DNA of 64,000 nt from Ahaetulla prasina (GCF_028640845.1 NC_080539.1:368918733-368982732); one strand, 5' to 3'; positions 9,807-20,696 are shown, counted from the stretch's first letter. Notes: generated by a model from the letters alone, not told the origin. A program made the numbers and translations.

Positions 9807-10183
9807 TGTCAGGGTTTCGATGGATGCCCTAATTAAATCATGAGCCTGGAGCCAAGCTTCAAAAGAAATCCAGTTATTTATTAGGAGACAGTATATTCCA
9901 AGTGAAGCCAACTCTGACCCCACGTAATTTATGCCCCAATCATGACCCTGTTCCCCCGCTTCCCCCAGGGTGTGTCATCAATCACATTCACCAACGGAGC
10001 AATTTTGCGGGTTGTAGAGATCGCTCCCCTCTGGCTGCTGTGGGTAACCCTGGGAGACAGCCTTGAGAGAAATATGTCTGGATGTGCTTCTGTATTTGGC
10101 TGTCGTGCTGCTTCGTCGGCTTCCCATCCCCCCTTGCCTCGCAAGCCATCCCTTGCAAGCCAGGGATGCTTTGCGAGTTGACA
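9807..10183 (-). mobile_element. Solo LTR, family C
   Basis: 377 bp, ends TGTCAGGGT and GTTGACA, with perfect 5 bp duplications TAAGA (9802-9806 and 10184-10188). The AATAAATAAC signal near 9873 is on the minus strand. The shared end TGTCAG groups it loosely with 31444-32746. Confidence 0.8.
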
Positions 10184-10221
10184 TAAGAAAGGTTACATAG
10201 GAAATTAAAAACTAGAAATTG

Positions 10222-10377
10222 CAACGATCCTAAATGCAAGCTCATTGTCGACTGTCTGGATCGCGAGCGTGCGACCGTCTGGAAGCTGGGACCGTTGCCA
10301 AGTTCCTTTTTTCAGGACTGCCACAACTTTGAACGTTCGCGAAATAAAAATGGTCATAAGTCGAGGACTACTTGTAT
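10222..10377. mobile_element. MITE-A fragment, diverged
   Basis: Right terminus ATAAGTCGAGGACTACTTGT is clear at 10354-10373; the interior is heavily mutated. Confidence 0.65.
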
Positions 10378-11391
10378 TGTGGAACATCCAGAACATCGGT
10401 TAAATCAGTCGTTGCGCCAAATTGTGAACAAAGATGTGAACGACTAGCCTTGTGGTGCAACCAAAACAATCTGTAACTGAACACACTCAAAACCGTAGAA
10501 ATGGTGGTAGACTTTAGGAGAAACCCTCCCATACTTCCATCTCTCACAATACTAGACAACACAGTATCAACAGTAGAAACCTTTAAATTTCTAGGTTCTA
10601 TCATATTGCAAGATCTAAAATGGACAGCTAACATCAAAAACATCATCAAAAAAGGACAACAAAGAATGTTCTTTCTGCGCCAACTCAGTAAGCTCAAACT
10701 GCCCAAGGAGCTGCTGATTCAGTTCTACAGAGGAATTATTGAGTCTGTCATTTGCACCTCTATAACTGTCTGGTTCGGTTCTGCAACCCAACAAGACACA
10801 GACTTCAGAGGATAATTAGAACTGCAGAAAAAATAATTGCTACCAACCTGCCTTCCATTGAGGACCTGTATACTGCACGAATCAAGAAGAGGGCCGTGAA
10901 AATATTTACAGATCCCTCACATCCAGGACATAAACTGTTTCAACTCCTACCCTCAAAACGACGCTATAGAGCACTGCACACCAGAACAACTAGACACAAG
11001 AACAGTTTTTTCCCGAAGGCCATCACTCTGCTAAACAAATAATTCCCTCAACACTGCCAAACTATTTACTAAATCTGCACTACTATTAATCTTCTCATCG
11101 TTCCCATCACCCATCTCTTTCTACTTATGACTGTATGACTGTAACTTTGTTGCTGGCAATCCTTATGATTTATATTGATTTATTGACCATCAATTGTGTT
11201 GTAAATGTTGTACCTTGATGAAGGTATCTTTTCTTTTATGTACACTGAGAGCATATGCACCAAGACAAATTCCTTGTGTGTCCAATCACACTTGGCCAAT
11301 AAAAAATTCTGTTCTATTCTATTCTATTCTATTCTATTCTATTCTATTCTATTCTATTCTATTCTATTCTATTCTATTCTATTCTATTTTT
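10378..11391 (+). mobile_element. S-type CR1-clade LINE 3' half with long ATTCT tail
   Basis: Carries the C-terminal third of ORF2, a ~270 bp 3' UTR ending CTTGGCCAATAAAAAATTCTG, and about 15 ATTCT units (11310-11391). The best example in the window of a LINE end running straight into a pentamer microsatellite. Confidence 0.9.
10501..11042 (+). pseudogene. S-type LINE ORF2 C-terminal fragment
   Basis: First segment 10501-10795 (VVDFRRNPP, then LSKLKLPKELLIQFYRGIIE). The second, in another frame, runs to 11042 (LPSIEDLYTARIKKRAVKIF, FFPKAITLLNK stop). Comparison with 38776-39156 shows a 4-base loss near 10798 (CAACAAGACACAG versus CAACAAGAAAGACACAG), which causes the frameshift. The catalytic palm lies upstream and is missing. 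Confidence 0.85.
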
Positions 11392-11826
11392 AAAAAAAAA
11401 ATGTGCCTACATCACGGGGTTTGACTCTGGGGGCAACAGAAACCCCCCCCCTGTGTTTTCCTCCGAGGTCCGGTGGTAGAAGTAAAAACAGAACCACCTG
11501 TTTCTGCACATGGAAATCTCTACGCATTTTGCAACAGAACAGATGGAAGGTGCAGGTGTGGGACAGAATGAGTGGAGAAGGTGTCACAGCTCACAGTTGT
11601 TGAGAAAAGTTCAGAGAAAAGCTCACGGTTATGCAACTGGTGTTCTTCGCCACCCCAGCATTTTCTAAATGTCCTTCTCACCAGCTGGCGATGGGTGTTG
11701 CTGATATCAGGCACAACTTCAAGCGTTGTCGGATAGATCTTTATTTCTTGGCATTGACACATTCCCATGAAAGGAGAGAGAGGGACAGAGAGAGAAAGAT
11801 TGAGAGAGAGAGAGAGAGAGAGAGAG

Positions 11827-12420
11827 AAATTAACAAAGGGAATTAAAGAAAAGGAAGATACAGAATATTACATAATATGGGATAAATCCCATCGCCAATC
11901 TCTTTCCACTTATGACTGTATGACTATAACTTGTTGCTGGCAATCCTTATGATTTATATTGATATATTGACCATCAATTGTGTTGTAAATGTTGTACCTT
12001 GATGAACGTATCTTTTCTTTTATGTACACTGAGAGCATATGCACCAAGACAAATTCCTTGTGTGTCCAATCACACTTGGCCAATAAAAAATTCTATTCTA
12101 TTCTATTCTATTCTATTCTATTCTAAATGGTACAAGTGGCTGGAGACTAGAAAAAACGAACAGCGATGAAAAGGGAGAAACAATAAGTGCAAGACGTCTG
12201 TGTATAAAATGTATAAATTTAATATTATGAGTGATAGGAACCATAGAGTAATAAGAGATAATGGGACAAGCAGGATACAAATTTCATAAAGGGAAATGGG
12301 AGAAAATGTAACTATTAGGAGATCACCGCTATGAAACAGTTGTAAAAAGGGAATGTATGTTACATGTTTTGTGTTTGTTACGTTGTGTTGTGTTATAAAT
12401 AAAAAACAACAATAATAAAA
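11827..12420 (+). mobile_element. L1 3' end split by an S-type tail, copy 1
   Basis: 11827-11890 encodes an L1 ORF2 C-terminal phrase (LTKGIKEKEDTEYYIIWDK). It resumes at 12125 with KWYKWLETRKNEQR and a stop, matching the uninterrupted L1 at 42715-43305. The S-type LINE end (11891-12124) with ATTCT tail interrupts it. Confidence 0.8.
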
Positions 12421-12559
12421 AAGAGAGAGAGAGAGACAAAAACAGAGGGAGAAAGAAAGAGACAAAAAACAAACAAACCAGAAAGGGAGAGAGAAATTGA
12501 AAGAGTGAGAGAAAGAGAGAGAGAAAGAGAGTGAAAAAATAGAGAAGGAGTGAGAGAGA

Positions 12560-12945
12560 AGAGAGAGAGAGAGAGAGAGAGGACAGAGAGAGAAAGATTG
12601 AGAGAGAGAGAGAGAGAGAAATTAACAAAGGGAATTAAAGAAAAGGAAGATACAGAATATTACATAATATGGGATAAATCCCATCGCCAATCTCTTTCCA
12701 CTTATGACTGTATGACTATAACTTGTTGCTGGCAATCCTTATGATTTATATTGATATATTGACCATCAATTGTGTTGTAAATGTTGTACCTTGATGAACG
12801 TATCTTTTCTTTTATGTACACTGAGAGCATATGCACCAAGACAAATTCCTTGTGTGTCCAATCACACTTGGCCAATAAAAAATTCTATTCTATTCTATTC
12901 TATTCTATTCTATTCTATTCTATTCTATTCTATTTTTTAAAAAAA
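12560..12945 (+). mobile_element. Partial repeat: GA tract, L1 piece and S-type tail
   Basis: 12560-12618 repeats the GA tract and 12620-12672 the L1 piece. 12673-12945 is an S-type tail with ATTCT run, followed by block A instead of block B. This is the recombinant joint of the duplication. Confidence 0.75.
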
Positions 12946-13345
12946 AATGTGCCTACATCACGGGGTTTGACTCTGGGGGCAACAGAAACCCCCCCCCCTG
13001 TGTTTTCCTCCGAGGTCCGGTGGTAGAAGTAAAAACAGAACCACCTGTTTCTGCACATGGAAATCTCTACGCATTTTGCAACAGAACAGATGGAAGGTGC
13101 AGGTGTGGGACAGAATGAGTGGAGAAGGTGTCACAGCTCACAGTTGTTGAGAAAAGTTCAGAGAAAAGCTCACGGTTATGCAACTGGTGTTCTTCGCCAC
13201 CCCAGCATTTTCTAAATGTCCTTCTCACCAGCTGGCGATGGGTGTTGCTGATATCAGGCACAACTTTAAGCGTTGTCGGATAGATCTTTATTTCTTGGCA
13301 TTGACACGTTCCCATGAAAGGAGAGAGAGGGACAGAGAGAGAAAT

Positions 13346-13381
<36 letters not shown>

Positions 13382-13385
<4 letters not shown>

Positions 13386-13975
13386 TAACAAAGGGAATTA
13401 AAGATAAGGAAGATACAGAATATTACATAATATGGGATAAATCCCATCGCCAATCTCTTTCCACTTATGACTGTATGACTATAACTTGTTGCTGGCAATC
13501 CTTATGATTTATATTGATATATTGATCATCAATTGTGTTGTAAATGTTGTACCTTGATGAACGTATCTTTTCTTTTATGTACACTGAGAGCATATGCACC
13601 AAGACAACTTCCTTGTGTGTCCAATCACACTTGGCTAATAAAATTCTATTCTATTCTATTCTATTCTATTCTATTCTAAATGGTACAAGTGGCTGGAGAC
13701 TAGAAAAAACGAACAGCGATGAAAAGGGAGAAACAATAAGTGCAAGACGTCTGTGTATAAAATGTATAAATTTAATATTATGAGTGATAGGAACCATAGA
13801 GTAATAAGAGATAATGGGACAAGCAGGATACAAATTTCATAAAGGGAAATGGGAGAAAATGTAACTATTAGGAGATCACCGCTATGAAACAGTTGTAAAA
13901 AGGGAATGTATGTTACATGTTTTGTGTTTGTTACGTTGTGTTGTGTTATAAATAAAAAACAATAATAAAAAAAGA
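13382..13975 (+). mobile_element. L1 3' end split by an S-type tail, copy 2
   Basis: Same arrangement as 11827-12420: L1 piece 13382-13440, S-type tail 13441-13676, L1 end 13677-13975. The interruption therefore predates the duplication. Confidence 0.8.
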
Positions 13976-14290
13976 GAGAGAGAGAGAGACAAAAACAGAG
14001 GGAGAAAGAAAGAGACAAAAAAAGAAACCAGAAAGGGAGAGAGAAATTGAAAGAGTGAGAGAAAGAGAGAGTGGGAAAGAGAGAGTGAAAAAATAGAGAA
14101 GGAGTGAGAGAGAAAGAGAGAGAGAGAGAGAGGGAGAGGGGGGAGAGAGAAATCAGGGAGAGAAAGAGAAAAAAAGAAAGAGAGAAATTGAAAGAATGAG
14201 AGAGAAAGTGTGAGAAAGGAGAGAGGGAGAGGGAAAATCAGGGAAAGAGAGAAAAAAAGGGAAATTGAAAAAGTGAGAGAGAGAGCACTG
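13976..14290. repeat. GA-rich polypurine tract
   Basis: AGAGAG with GGGAGA and AAAG variants, the longer counterpart of 12421-12600. No coding meaning. Confidence 0.9.
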
Positions 14291-14359
14291 CTATTTCTTC
14301 GTAATCACAAAACAAGAAAAAATGGCATTTGCTGAGTAAAACATAAGGTAGCAGATATA

Positions 14360-14465
14360 TTGGGGAGACAGAGCCGGGATACTTGGCTGAACATGGGATA
14401 GGAGACCATCAGAACCTCCTGGGAAAATTGGCTTGAGAGGGAAACTGAAAGGAGACGGAAAACTT
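14360..14465 (+). repeat. Long direct repeat, left copy
   Basis: About 105 bp from TTGGGGAGACAGAGCCGG to GGAGACGGAAAACTT. Recurs at 15139-15245 with one visible substitution (CCATC versus CCACC). The two copies exactly bracket a CR1-B LINE. Confidence 0.9.
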
Positions 14466-15139
14466 ATTTATTTATTTATTTTATTTATTTATTTTGTCAC
14501 AACATCATACAAAAAGATTATATAGTATATAAACATATATATGAGTAAATGTTAGGAGGTATAAGCATATATATATATAGGAAGAAGAAAAGAAAAACAA
14601 TAGGACAGGAACGGTAGGCATGTTTGTGCGCTTTTGCACGCTCCTTATGGTCCTCTAAGGAATGGGGTGAGGTCAATAGTAGAAAGTTTTTGGTTAAAGC
14701 TTTTAGGATTATGGGAAGAGACCACAGTCAGGTAAAGTATTCCAAGCACTGATGATTCTGTTACAGAAGTCATATTTTCTGCAATCTAGATTAAAGCGGT
14801 TGACATTAAGTTTAAATCTATTAGTTGCTCTAGTATTATTGCAATTAAAGCTGAAATAGTCTTTAACCGGAAGGACATTACAATAGATGATTCTATGAGT
14901 TAAACTTAGGTCATGTCGAAGGCGACGGAGTTCCAAGTTTTCTAAGCCTAGGATTTCAAGTCTGATGGGATAGGGTATTCTATTGTTTTCAGAGGAATGG
15001 AGAACTCTTCTTGTAAAATATTTCTGGACACGTTCAATTGTATTGATGTCAGAGATGTGGTGAGGGTTCCAAACAGGCGAGCTGTATTCTAGAATTGGTC
15101 TAGCAAATGTTTTATATGCTCTGGTTAATAGTGTGGTGT
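14466..15139 (-). mobile_element. CR1-B LINE 3' end
   Basis: The minus strand encodes LLTRAYKTFARPILEYSSPV, RNIIPYPIRLEILGLENLEL-like text and LDCRKYDFCNRIISAWNTLP, then 3' UTR and (AAATA)n tail (14466-14500). 5' truncated at 15139. It lies between ~105 bp direct repeats. Confidence 0.9.
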
Positions 15140-15245
15140 TGGGGAGACAGAGCCGGGATACTTGGCTGAACATGGGATAGGAGACCACCAGAACCTCCTG
15201 GGAAAATTGGCTTGAGAGGGAAACTGAAAGGAGACGGAAAACTTC
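15139..15245 (+). repeat. Long direct repeat, right copy
   Basis: Second copy of 14360-14465. If it is a target-site duplication it is far longer than usual for a LINE. Confidence 0.9.
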
Positions 15246-15269
15246 TGAACTGTGGCCTAGGAACAAATA

Positions 15270-15364
15270 CAGGGCTGGCTCTTCGGCTTTGCAATGGAGA
15301 TGAGCACCACCCCCTAGAGTCAGGAACGACTAGCACATATGTGCGAGTGGAACCTTTACCTTTA
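15270..15364 (+). mobile_element. Sauria-type SINE 3' end
   Basis: Contains GGCTCTTCGGCTTTGCAATG and CTAGAGTCAGGAACGACTAG, ending ACCTTTACCTTTA. Only the 3' third is present. Confidence 0.85.
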
Positions 15365-15638
15365 TAAATGACTTAGATGAGGGAATAGAAGGGGAACTCA
15401 TCAAATTTGCAGATGACACTAAACTGGCAGGAATAGCCGACACTCCAGAAGATAGGCTCAAGATACAGGAGGATCTTGACAGACTTGAACCATGGGCCCT
15501 ATCCAACAACATGAATTTTAATGTGGAGAAAAGCAAACCTTTGCATTTAGGCAGGAAAAACCAAAGGTACAAGTACAGGTTAGGCGAGACTGGGCTCAAA
15601 AACAGTAACCGTGTGAGAGGGACCTTGGAGTCCTAGTG

Positions 15639-16164
15639 TGTTGTGTCTCGTCCGCTTTCACCGCAGCTGGGGCCTTCTTATCTGCTTTTGAACGCTGAGG
15701 AATGTCCTAGTATGCCTCCCGGCCCCAGCTCTGGCTCCATGCCCAGACAGGCTTAGGAGGAAGAAGTATCTCCAGCCCCCAGCTCTGGCTCCATGCCCAG
15801 GCAAACGGAGCAACTAGACCCCTCCCCCTCTCCCACAGCATGTGAGCCTGAGGAAAGTCAATTACCAACAGCTGCAGACTGGAGTGATCCTCGCGTCAGA
15901 AGACTTGATAGACGGAGGCAACAGAAGGAAGGGAGGGGCAGGCCTGGATAAGTGCTGAGTCATGGAGCCACACCCCATGGCCTATATAAAGGATCTGCTT
16001 TCTGGCATTCTCTGAGTCAGGCAAAGTCTAACATATCTTGCTGAAGTCACTTTCTGGTCTCCTGCCTGCCTTGAGAACTTTGCTAGGACTTTGGCAGAGC
16101 TGCAGAGGCACACCTGATTCGGATTTCCCTGACCCGGTCGTCAGCGGAGGAGTGGGACACGACA
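15639..16164 (+). mobile_element. Solo LTR, family B
   Basis: 526 bp, ends TGTTGTGTC and GACACGACA, with perfect 5 bp duplications TAGTG (15634-15638 and 16165-16169). TATATAAA lies near 15983. No internal region. Same family as 27530-28105, 37438-37945 and 54048-54571. Confidence 0.9.
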
Positions 16165-16490
16165 TAGTGGATGATCATTTGAATATGAGCCAGCAGTGTG
16201 CAGCAGCAGCCGCCCAAAAAAAGGGCTAATACAATCCTCGGTTGTATAAACAGAGGCGTAGAATCAAGATCACGCGAAGTATTAGTACCCCTTTATAAAG
16301 CTGTAATAAGACCACGCCTGGAATACTGCAACCAGTTTTGGTCACCATACTACAAAAAACAAAACAAAACAAAACAAAAACAACGTTGAGACTTTGGAAA
16401 AAGTTCAGACAAGAGCAACAAAGAGGATCAAAGGCTGGGAGACGAAACCATATGAAGAGCGGCTGCAGATTTTGGGTTTGGCTAGTCCGG

Positions 16491-17665
16491 GTGTCAGCAA
16501 CCTGCGGCTCCAGAGCTGCATGTGGCTCTCTGGGCCCTTGCTATGGCTCCCTGTTGGGTGATCCCACCATTGGCTGGCCCCGCCCCTCGCCCTTCCCTCC
16601 CAGTCACTCTTCACCTGGCCTGAGAAGGTAAGGACGACGGCGGGGGGATGGAGAAGCGGCCAAGGCAGACAGAGAGATGGGGGGGGGGAGAGGGAGAGAA
16701 ATGTCAAAAGGGATTTGTGGTTTCCAATATTTATTTTTTTTTTATAAAAAGTTTTATTTTTACAATCATATCAAATAATTCATCCAATGTACAGTTATAT
16801 ACAATTAGTCGGGCTTGCCCAGTCACCACCCCCCTTTTTAACACTCTTCCCTCTTCTACCTTCTTCTACTTTCCAGACCTTCCTCTCCTTCTCTTATCTA
16901 CATCCTCTCCTCCCTCCACCCTACACCTTCCTTCTCCCTCTTCTACCCCTCTTCCTTCCTCTTCTCTTTCCTACCTCCTACTCTCTCTTTTCTCCCTCCC
17001 CACCGTTCTAAAATGGTAACTGGGCAGACCCGACCCTACATTAATTATATTTATACATCTTCAATAATCCCTGTACATTAACCATCACTCCATCTCTACC
17101 AAAACCCCCAATTCCCTCCCCTTACCCCCACCCCCACCCCGACTTCCCAGAACAAAATGCAGGGTATCAAAACTAACAATCATAATCTAAAATAATTCCT
17201 AAATTATAATCTCTAGTCACACCACACTTAGTCACACTCTCAATTCCCCTCTCCTTCAAAAATATATCTAATACAAAATATTTCCTAAATTTACTCATAT
17301 GCTATTCGATATTTTTTTATCTGATACTTATTTTGAATATAATCAATCCACATTTTCCATTCTAAAATATATTTTTCTAGTGTATAGTCTTTCAAGTAAG
17401 CGGAGATTTTTGCCATCTCTGCCAGATTTGATACTTTGCGTGTCCATTCTTCAATTGTAGGTAATTCTTCTTTCTTCCAATACTGAGCAATCAAAAGTCT
17501 TGCGGCTGTTATGGTTTCCAATATTTTTTAATGACCGGCTGGGTGGGTGGGTGGGTCATGTGACTAGTAGAAGTGAGTGACATCGAGTTGGCCACGCCCA
17601 CCCAGGTTTTGTGGCTCTCGGTGTTTTCTTTTCCGTGGGAAACCGGTCCAAAAGGCTCTTGGGAG
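16491..17665. mobile_element. hAT-like nonautonomous element carrying an L1
   Basis: The left part has TGTCAGCAACCTGCGGCTCC. After the L1, the right part has TTTGTGGCTCTCGGTG. The two halves join at the L1 duplication. Superfamily is inferred from style only; ends are approximate. Confidence 0.5.
16733..17512 (-). mobile_element. L1 LINE, 5' truncated
   Basis: A 14 bp duplication GGTTTCCAATATTT lies at 16719-16732 and 17513-17526, with the T-run of an antisense poly-A at 16733-16744. The 3' UTR is pyrimidine-rich on the plus strand (16820-17000). The minus strand (17291-17512) encodes the ORF2 end (ITAARLLIAQYWKKEELPTI, WIDYIQNKYQIKKYRIAYE). Confidence 0.9.
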
Positions 17666-18045
17666 TGTTTAAGGTTGCAGATTAAAGAAAAGAAGAATTA
17701 GGGGTGACATGACAGCAGTATTCCAGTATTGGAGGGGCTGCCACAAAGAAGAGGGGATCAAATTATTCTCCAAAGCACCTGAGGGCAGGACAAGAAACAA
17801 CGGTTGGAAACTGATCAAAGAAGGAAGCAATCTGGAGTTAAGGAGAAACATCCTCACTGTGAATGGACAATGAACCAGTGGAACAGCTTGCCACGAGGAA
17901 TCGTGAGGGCTCCGTCACTGGATGTTTTTAGGAAGAAACTGGACAGTCACTTGTCTGAGATTTTATAGATTCTCCTGCTTGAGCAGGGGGCTGGACTAGA
18001 AGATCTCCAAGGTCCCTTCCAGCTCTATTCTATTCTATCTTTTCC

Positions 18046-18309
18046 CATCTCCTCCAATTGTTAAGATATCTCTCTCTCTCTCTCTCTCTCTTTCACTCAC
18101 CCCCTCTTCTCCCTGTAACCCTTTTCCTGTTTTCTCCTCCATGATATTAAAGCACTTAATCCCTTCTGCAGAGCCCTTCAGCTCCGTTATCTTGTCCTTA
18201 GAGGGTCCTTATCTTTGTCCGAGAGAGATCTTGAAACTCCGTTTGCGAACTATGGCCCTCGCTTCCTCTGAAGCATCCTTCAGAGCAATGCTGACTTAAC
18301 CCCCAAGCG
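18046..18309. other. Unassigned with (TC)n at 18068-18090
   Basis: A short TC microsatellite in mixed sequence; no family or gene recognised. Confidence 0.5.
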
Positions 18310-18512
18310 CAGGCAGTCCTCGACATACGATCACCGTTCAGCCCAAAATGTCTGTGGCTAAGTGAAACGGTTTTTAAATGAGTTTCGCTTTTGCCCCGTT
18401 TTATGTGTTTTTTTTCTTTCTTGCTACAGTGGTCAAGTGAACGACTGCAGTTGTTAAGTTAGTAACATGGCTTTCCCCATTGACTGCTTATCTAAAAGCC
18501 ACAAAAGGTGAT
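18310..18512. mobile_element. MITE-A fragment
   Basis: Left terminus GCAGTCCTCGACATACGA and family interior (GTTAAGTTAGTAACATGGC). Right half replaced by pentamer satellite. Confidence 0.75.
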
Positions 18513-19205
18513 CATAAAGAATAGAAATAGAAATAGGAATGGCTTGGCTTAGCATGGCCTGGCCTGGCCTGGTGCGGCACGGCACAGAACACAATAGAAT
18601 AGAATAGAAAATATTCAGCACGGCAAGGCACGGCACGGCACGGCACGGCACAGAACACAATAGAATAGAATAGAATAGAAAATAGAATAGAACAGAAAAT
18701 AGAGTAGAGTAAAGTAGAGTAGAACAAAACAGAACAGAACAGAACAAGGAACAAAGAAAAGAATAGGACAGGACAGGACAGGACAGGACAGAACACAATA
18801 GAATAGAATAGAAAATAGAATAGAACAGAAAATAGAGGAGAGGAGAGGAGAGGAGAACAGAACAGAACAAGGAACAAGGAACAAGGAACAAAGAAAAGAA
18901 TAGGACAGAGCAGAACAGCACAAAACACAATAGAATAGAATAGAAAATAGAATAGAACAGAAAATAGAGTAGAGTAGAATACAGTAGAGTACAGTAGAAT
19001 AGAGTAGAGTAGCACAGCACAGCACAGCACAGCACAGCACAGCACAGCACAGAACACAATAGAATAGAACAAAGAAAAGAATAGGACAGGACAGGACAGG
19101 ACAGGACAGGACAGGACAGGACAGAACAAGGAACAAAGGGTAGCATAGCATAGCATAGCATAGCATAGCATAGCATAGCAAAGTATAGCATAGCATAGCA
19201 TAGCA
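18513..19205. repeat. Mixed pentanucleotide satellite
   Basis: Blocks of ATAGA, GGCAC, GGACA, GGAAC, GCACA and GCATA, all 5-mers related by single changes. An ~200 bp pattern (ACACAATAGAATAGAATAG to AGAACAAGGAACAAAG) recurs about three times. Long antisense reading frames here are artefacts of the 5-base period. Confidence 0.95.
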
Positions 19206-19474
19206 TACAAGGGTGGGTTTCCAATATTCTTACCACCAGTTCGCCGCACGAGTGCATGCTCACTTTGCACATGCGTGTGCCTTCTGTGCATGCACCCGGC
19301 TTTCTGCACATTCGCTTTGCTCGCTCGCGCGCCTTCTGCACATGCACCAGGCCTTGAAAACGTGCCTAAATAGGACGTCATAGAGCCGGGGCGGATGGGG
19401 GGCAAGGCCACCAGCGATCTCCGCTACCGGTTCACCTGAACTGGTACAAACTGGCTGAATGCCACCTCTGATAG
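19206..19474. mobile_element. MITE-like element with GC-rich interior
   Basis: Ends GGGTGGGTTTCC and TGAATGCCACCTCTG. The interior TGCACATGCACCAGGCCTTG resembles 63594-63640. It interrupts the GCATA satellite, which resumes afterwards. Confidence 0.55.
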
Positions 19475-19620
19475 CATAGCATAGCATGAACAAGGAACAA
19501 GGAACAAGGAACAAAGAATAGGATAGGATAGGATAGGATAGGATAGGGAATAGAATAAAACAGAACAGAACAGAACAGAACAGACAAAAGAACAAACAGA
19601 ACACAACAGAACAGAATCTA
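19475..19620. repeat. Pentanucleotide satellite (GCATA, GGAAC, GGATA, AGAAC)
   Basis: Continuation of the 18513 array after the MITE-like element. Confidence 0.9.
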
Positions 19621-19960
19621 ATAGCTTTACTGGCCAAGTGTGATTTGACACATAAGGAATTTGTCTCCTATGCATGATCCCAGGATGCTGCAACCGTCAT
19701 ATACATGAGTCACTTGCCAAACATCTTAATTTTGATCACATGACCACGGGGATGCTGCAGCTATCATAAGCATGGAAAACAATTTGATATGATTGCTTAT
19801 TTGTACCCTATGACCATCATTAAGTGTTGTACCTTATGATTTTGACGAATGTATCCTTTGTTTTATGTACACTGAGAGCCTATGCACCAAGACAAATTCC
19901 TTGTGTGTCCAACCACACTTGGCCAATAAAGAATTCTATTCTATTCTATTCTATTCTATT
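19621..19960. mobile_element. Two inverted S-type LINE tails around a MITE-A piece
   Basis: 19621-19689 is a minus-strand tail. 19690-19785 is MITE-A (AATTTTGATCACATGACCAC). 19786-19960 is a plus-strand tail ending in six ATTCT units. Confidence 0.75.
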
Positions 19961-20479
19961 CCGGGGTGAAATCTAATAATTTTCCCTACCGGTTCTGTGG
20001 GCGTAGCTTAATTGGTGGGTGTGGCTTGGTGGTCAGGTGACTGAATGGTCATGGTCAATAATAATAAATAATAAAAATAATATACAGTAGTATACAAAAC
20101 TTGGGAGGCACCGGTCTACCTACTTTAAAAATAGAGGCTTAAGTCTACCAATTGCCTTTTACTGAGAGGCCCCGGTCTACCAAGTGCCTTTTTTTGGCAG
20201 GCGCCGGTCTACCTTCTTCAAAAATAGAGGCACCGGTCTACTAGCCGCCTACAGCACTGATCAGCTGTAGTGCGGCCCTTTGAAGCGCCGCGGCAGTCAG
20301 TTAAGGCCGTTTGCAGCTATATCACCACCGAGAGCTTCAGGGACAGGGAAGAGGAACAGCGAGGCATGGGCAGTGCGGGGGCGGGGGGCAGGGATTTTTG
20401 CTACCGGTTCTCCGAACTACCTGCTCCCATTGCTACCAAATCGCATGATCCGGTCCGAACTGGGAGCATTTCACCCCTG
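19961..20479. mobile_element. MITE-B variant with divergent interior
   Basis: Ends CGGGGTGAAATCT and CATTTCACCCCTG. The interior has four CGGTCTACC-type phrases and a GC-rich part. No clear 8 bp duplication, since the left flank is microsatellite. Confidence 0.65.
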
Positions 20480-20696
20480 CCTTCCCCCTACGGCAAGGTG
20501 AAATGGAAATGCAGACCGTTCTAATGCAATAAAACAATAAACAGGCAAAGCCTCTCAGGGCTGAACAGAAATGCAAAAAAGAATTTAATTCCTGCGGGCC
20601 TCCAAGACTCGAGCATCAAAGCAGGGACCAAAAGCAGAAAGCGGATTTCGGTTTCAGAGAGGGTCTGAACAGCGGGGGAGGGGGGGAGGCTAAGCA

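Larger units (their letters stand above)
11392..13975 (+). repeat. Tandem segmental duplication, ~1.55 kb period
   Basis: Block A (11400-11826) recurs at 12947-13380. Block B (12125-12420) recurs at 13677-13975. Both are near-identical, offset 1547-1552 bp. GA microsatellites and S-type tails lie at the joints. Block A is otherwise unassigned. Confidence 0.9.
15362..18045 (+). mobile_element. CR1-A LINE split by LTR and hAT-like element
   Basis: Three collinear parts: 15362-15638 (RT palm IKFADDTKLAG), 16165-16490 ([39 protein letters not shown]) and 17690-18045 (ORF2 end, 3' UTR, short ATTCT tail). An A-rich interruption lies at 16355-16382. All parts carry stops or frameshifts. Confidence 0.85.

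Noticed and set aside
18454..19411. Two ~300-codon minus-strand frames rich in cysteine, tyrosine and leucine
   Set aside because: Five-base satellite period keeps frames open with a 5-residue cycle; not a protein gene.
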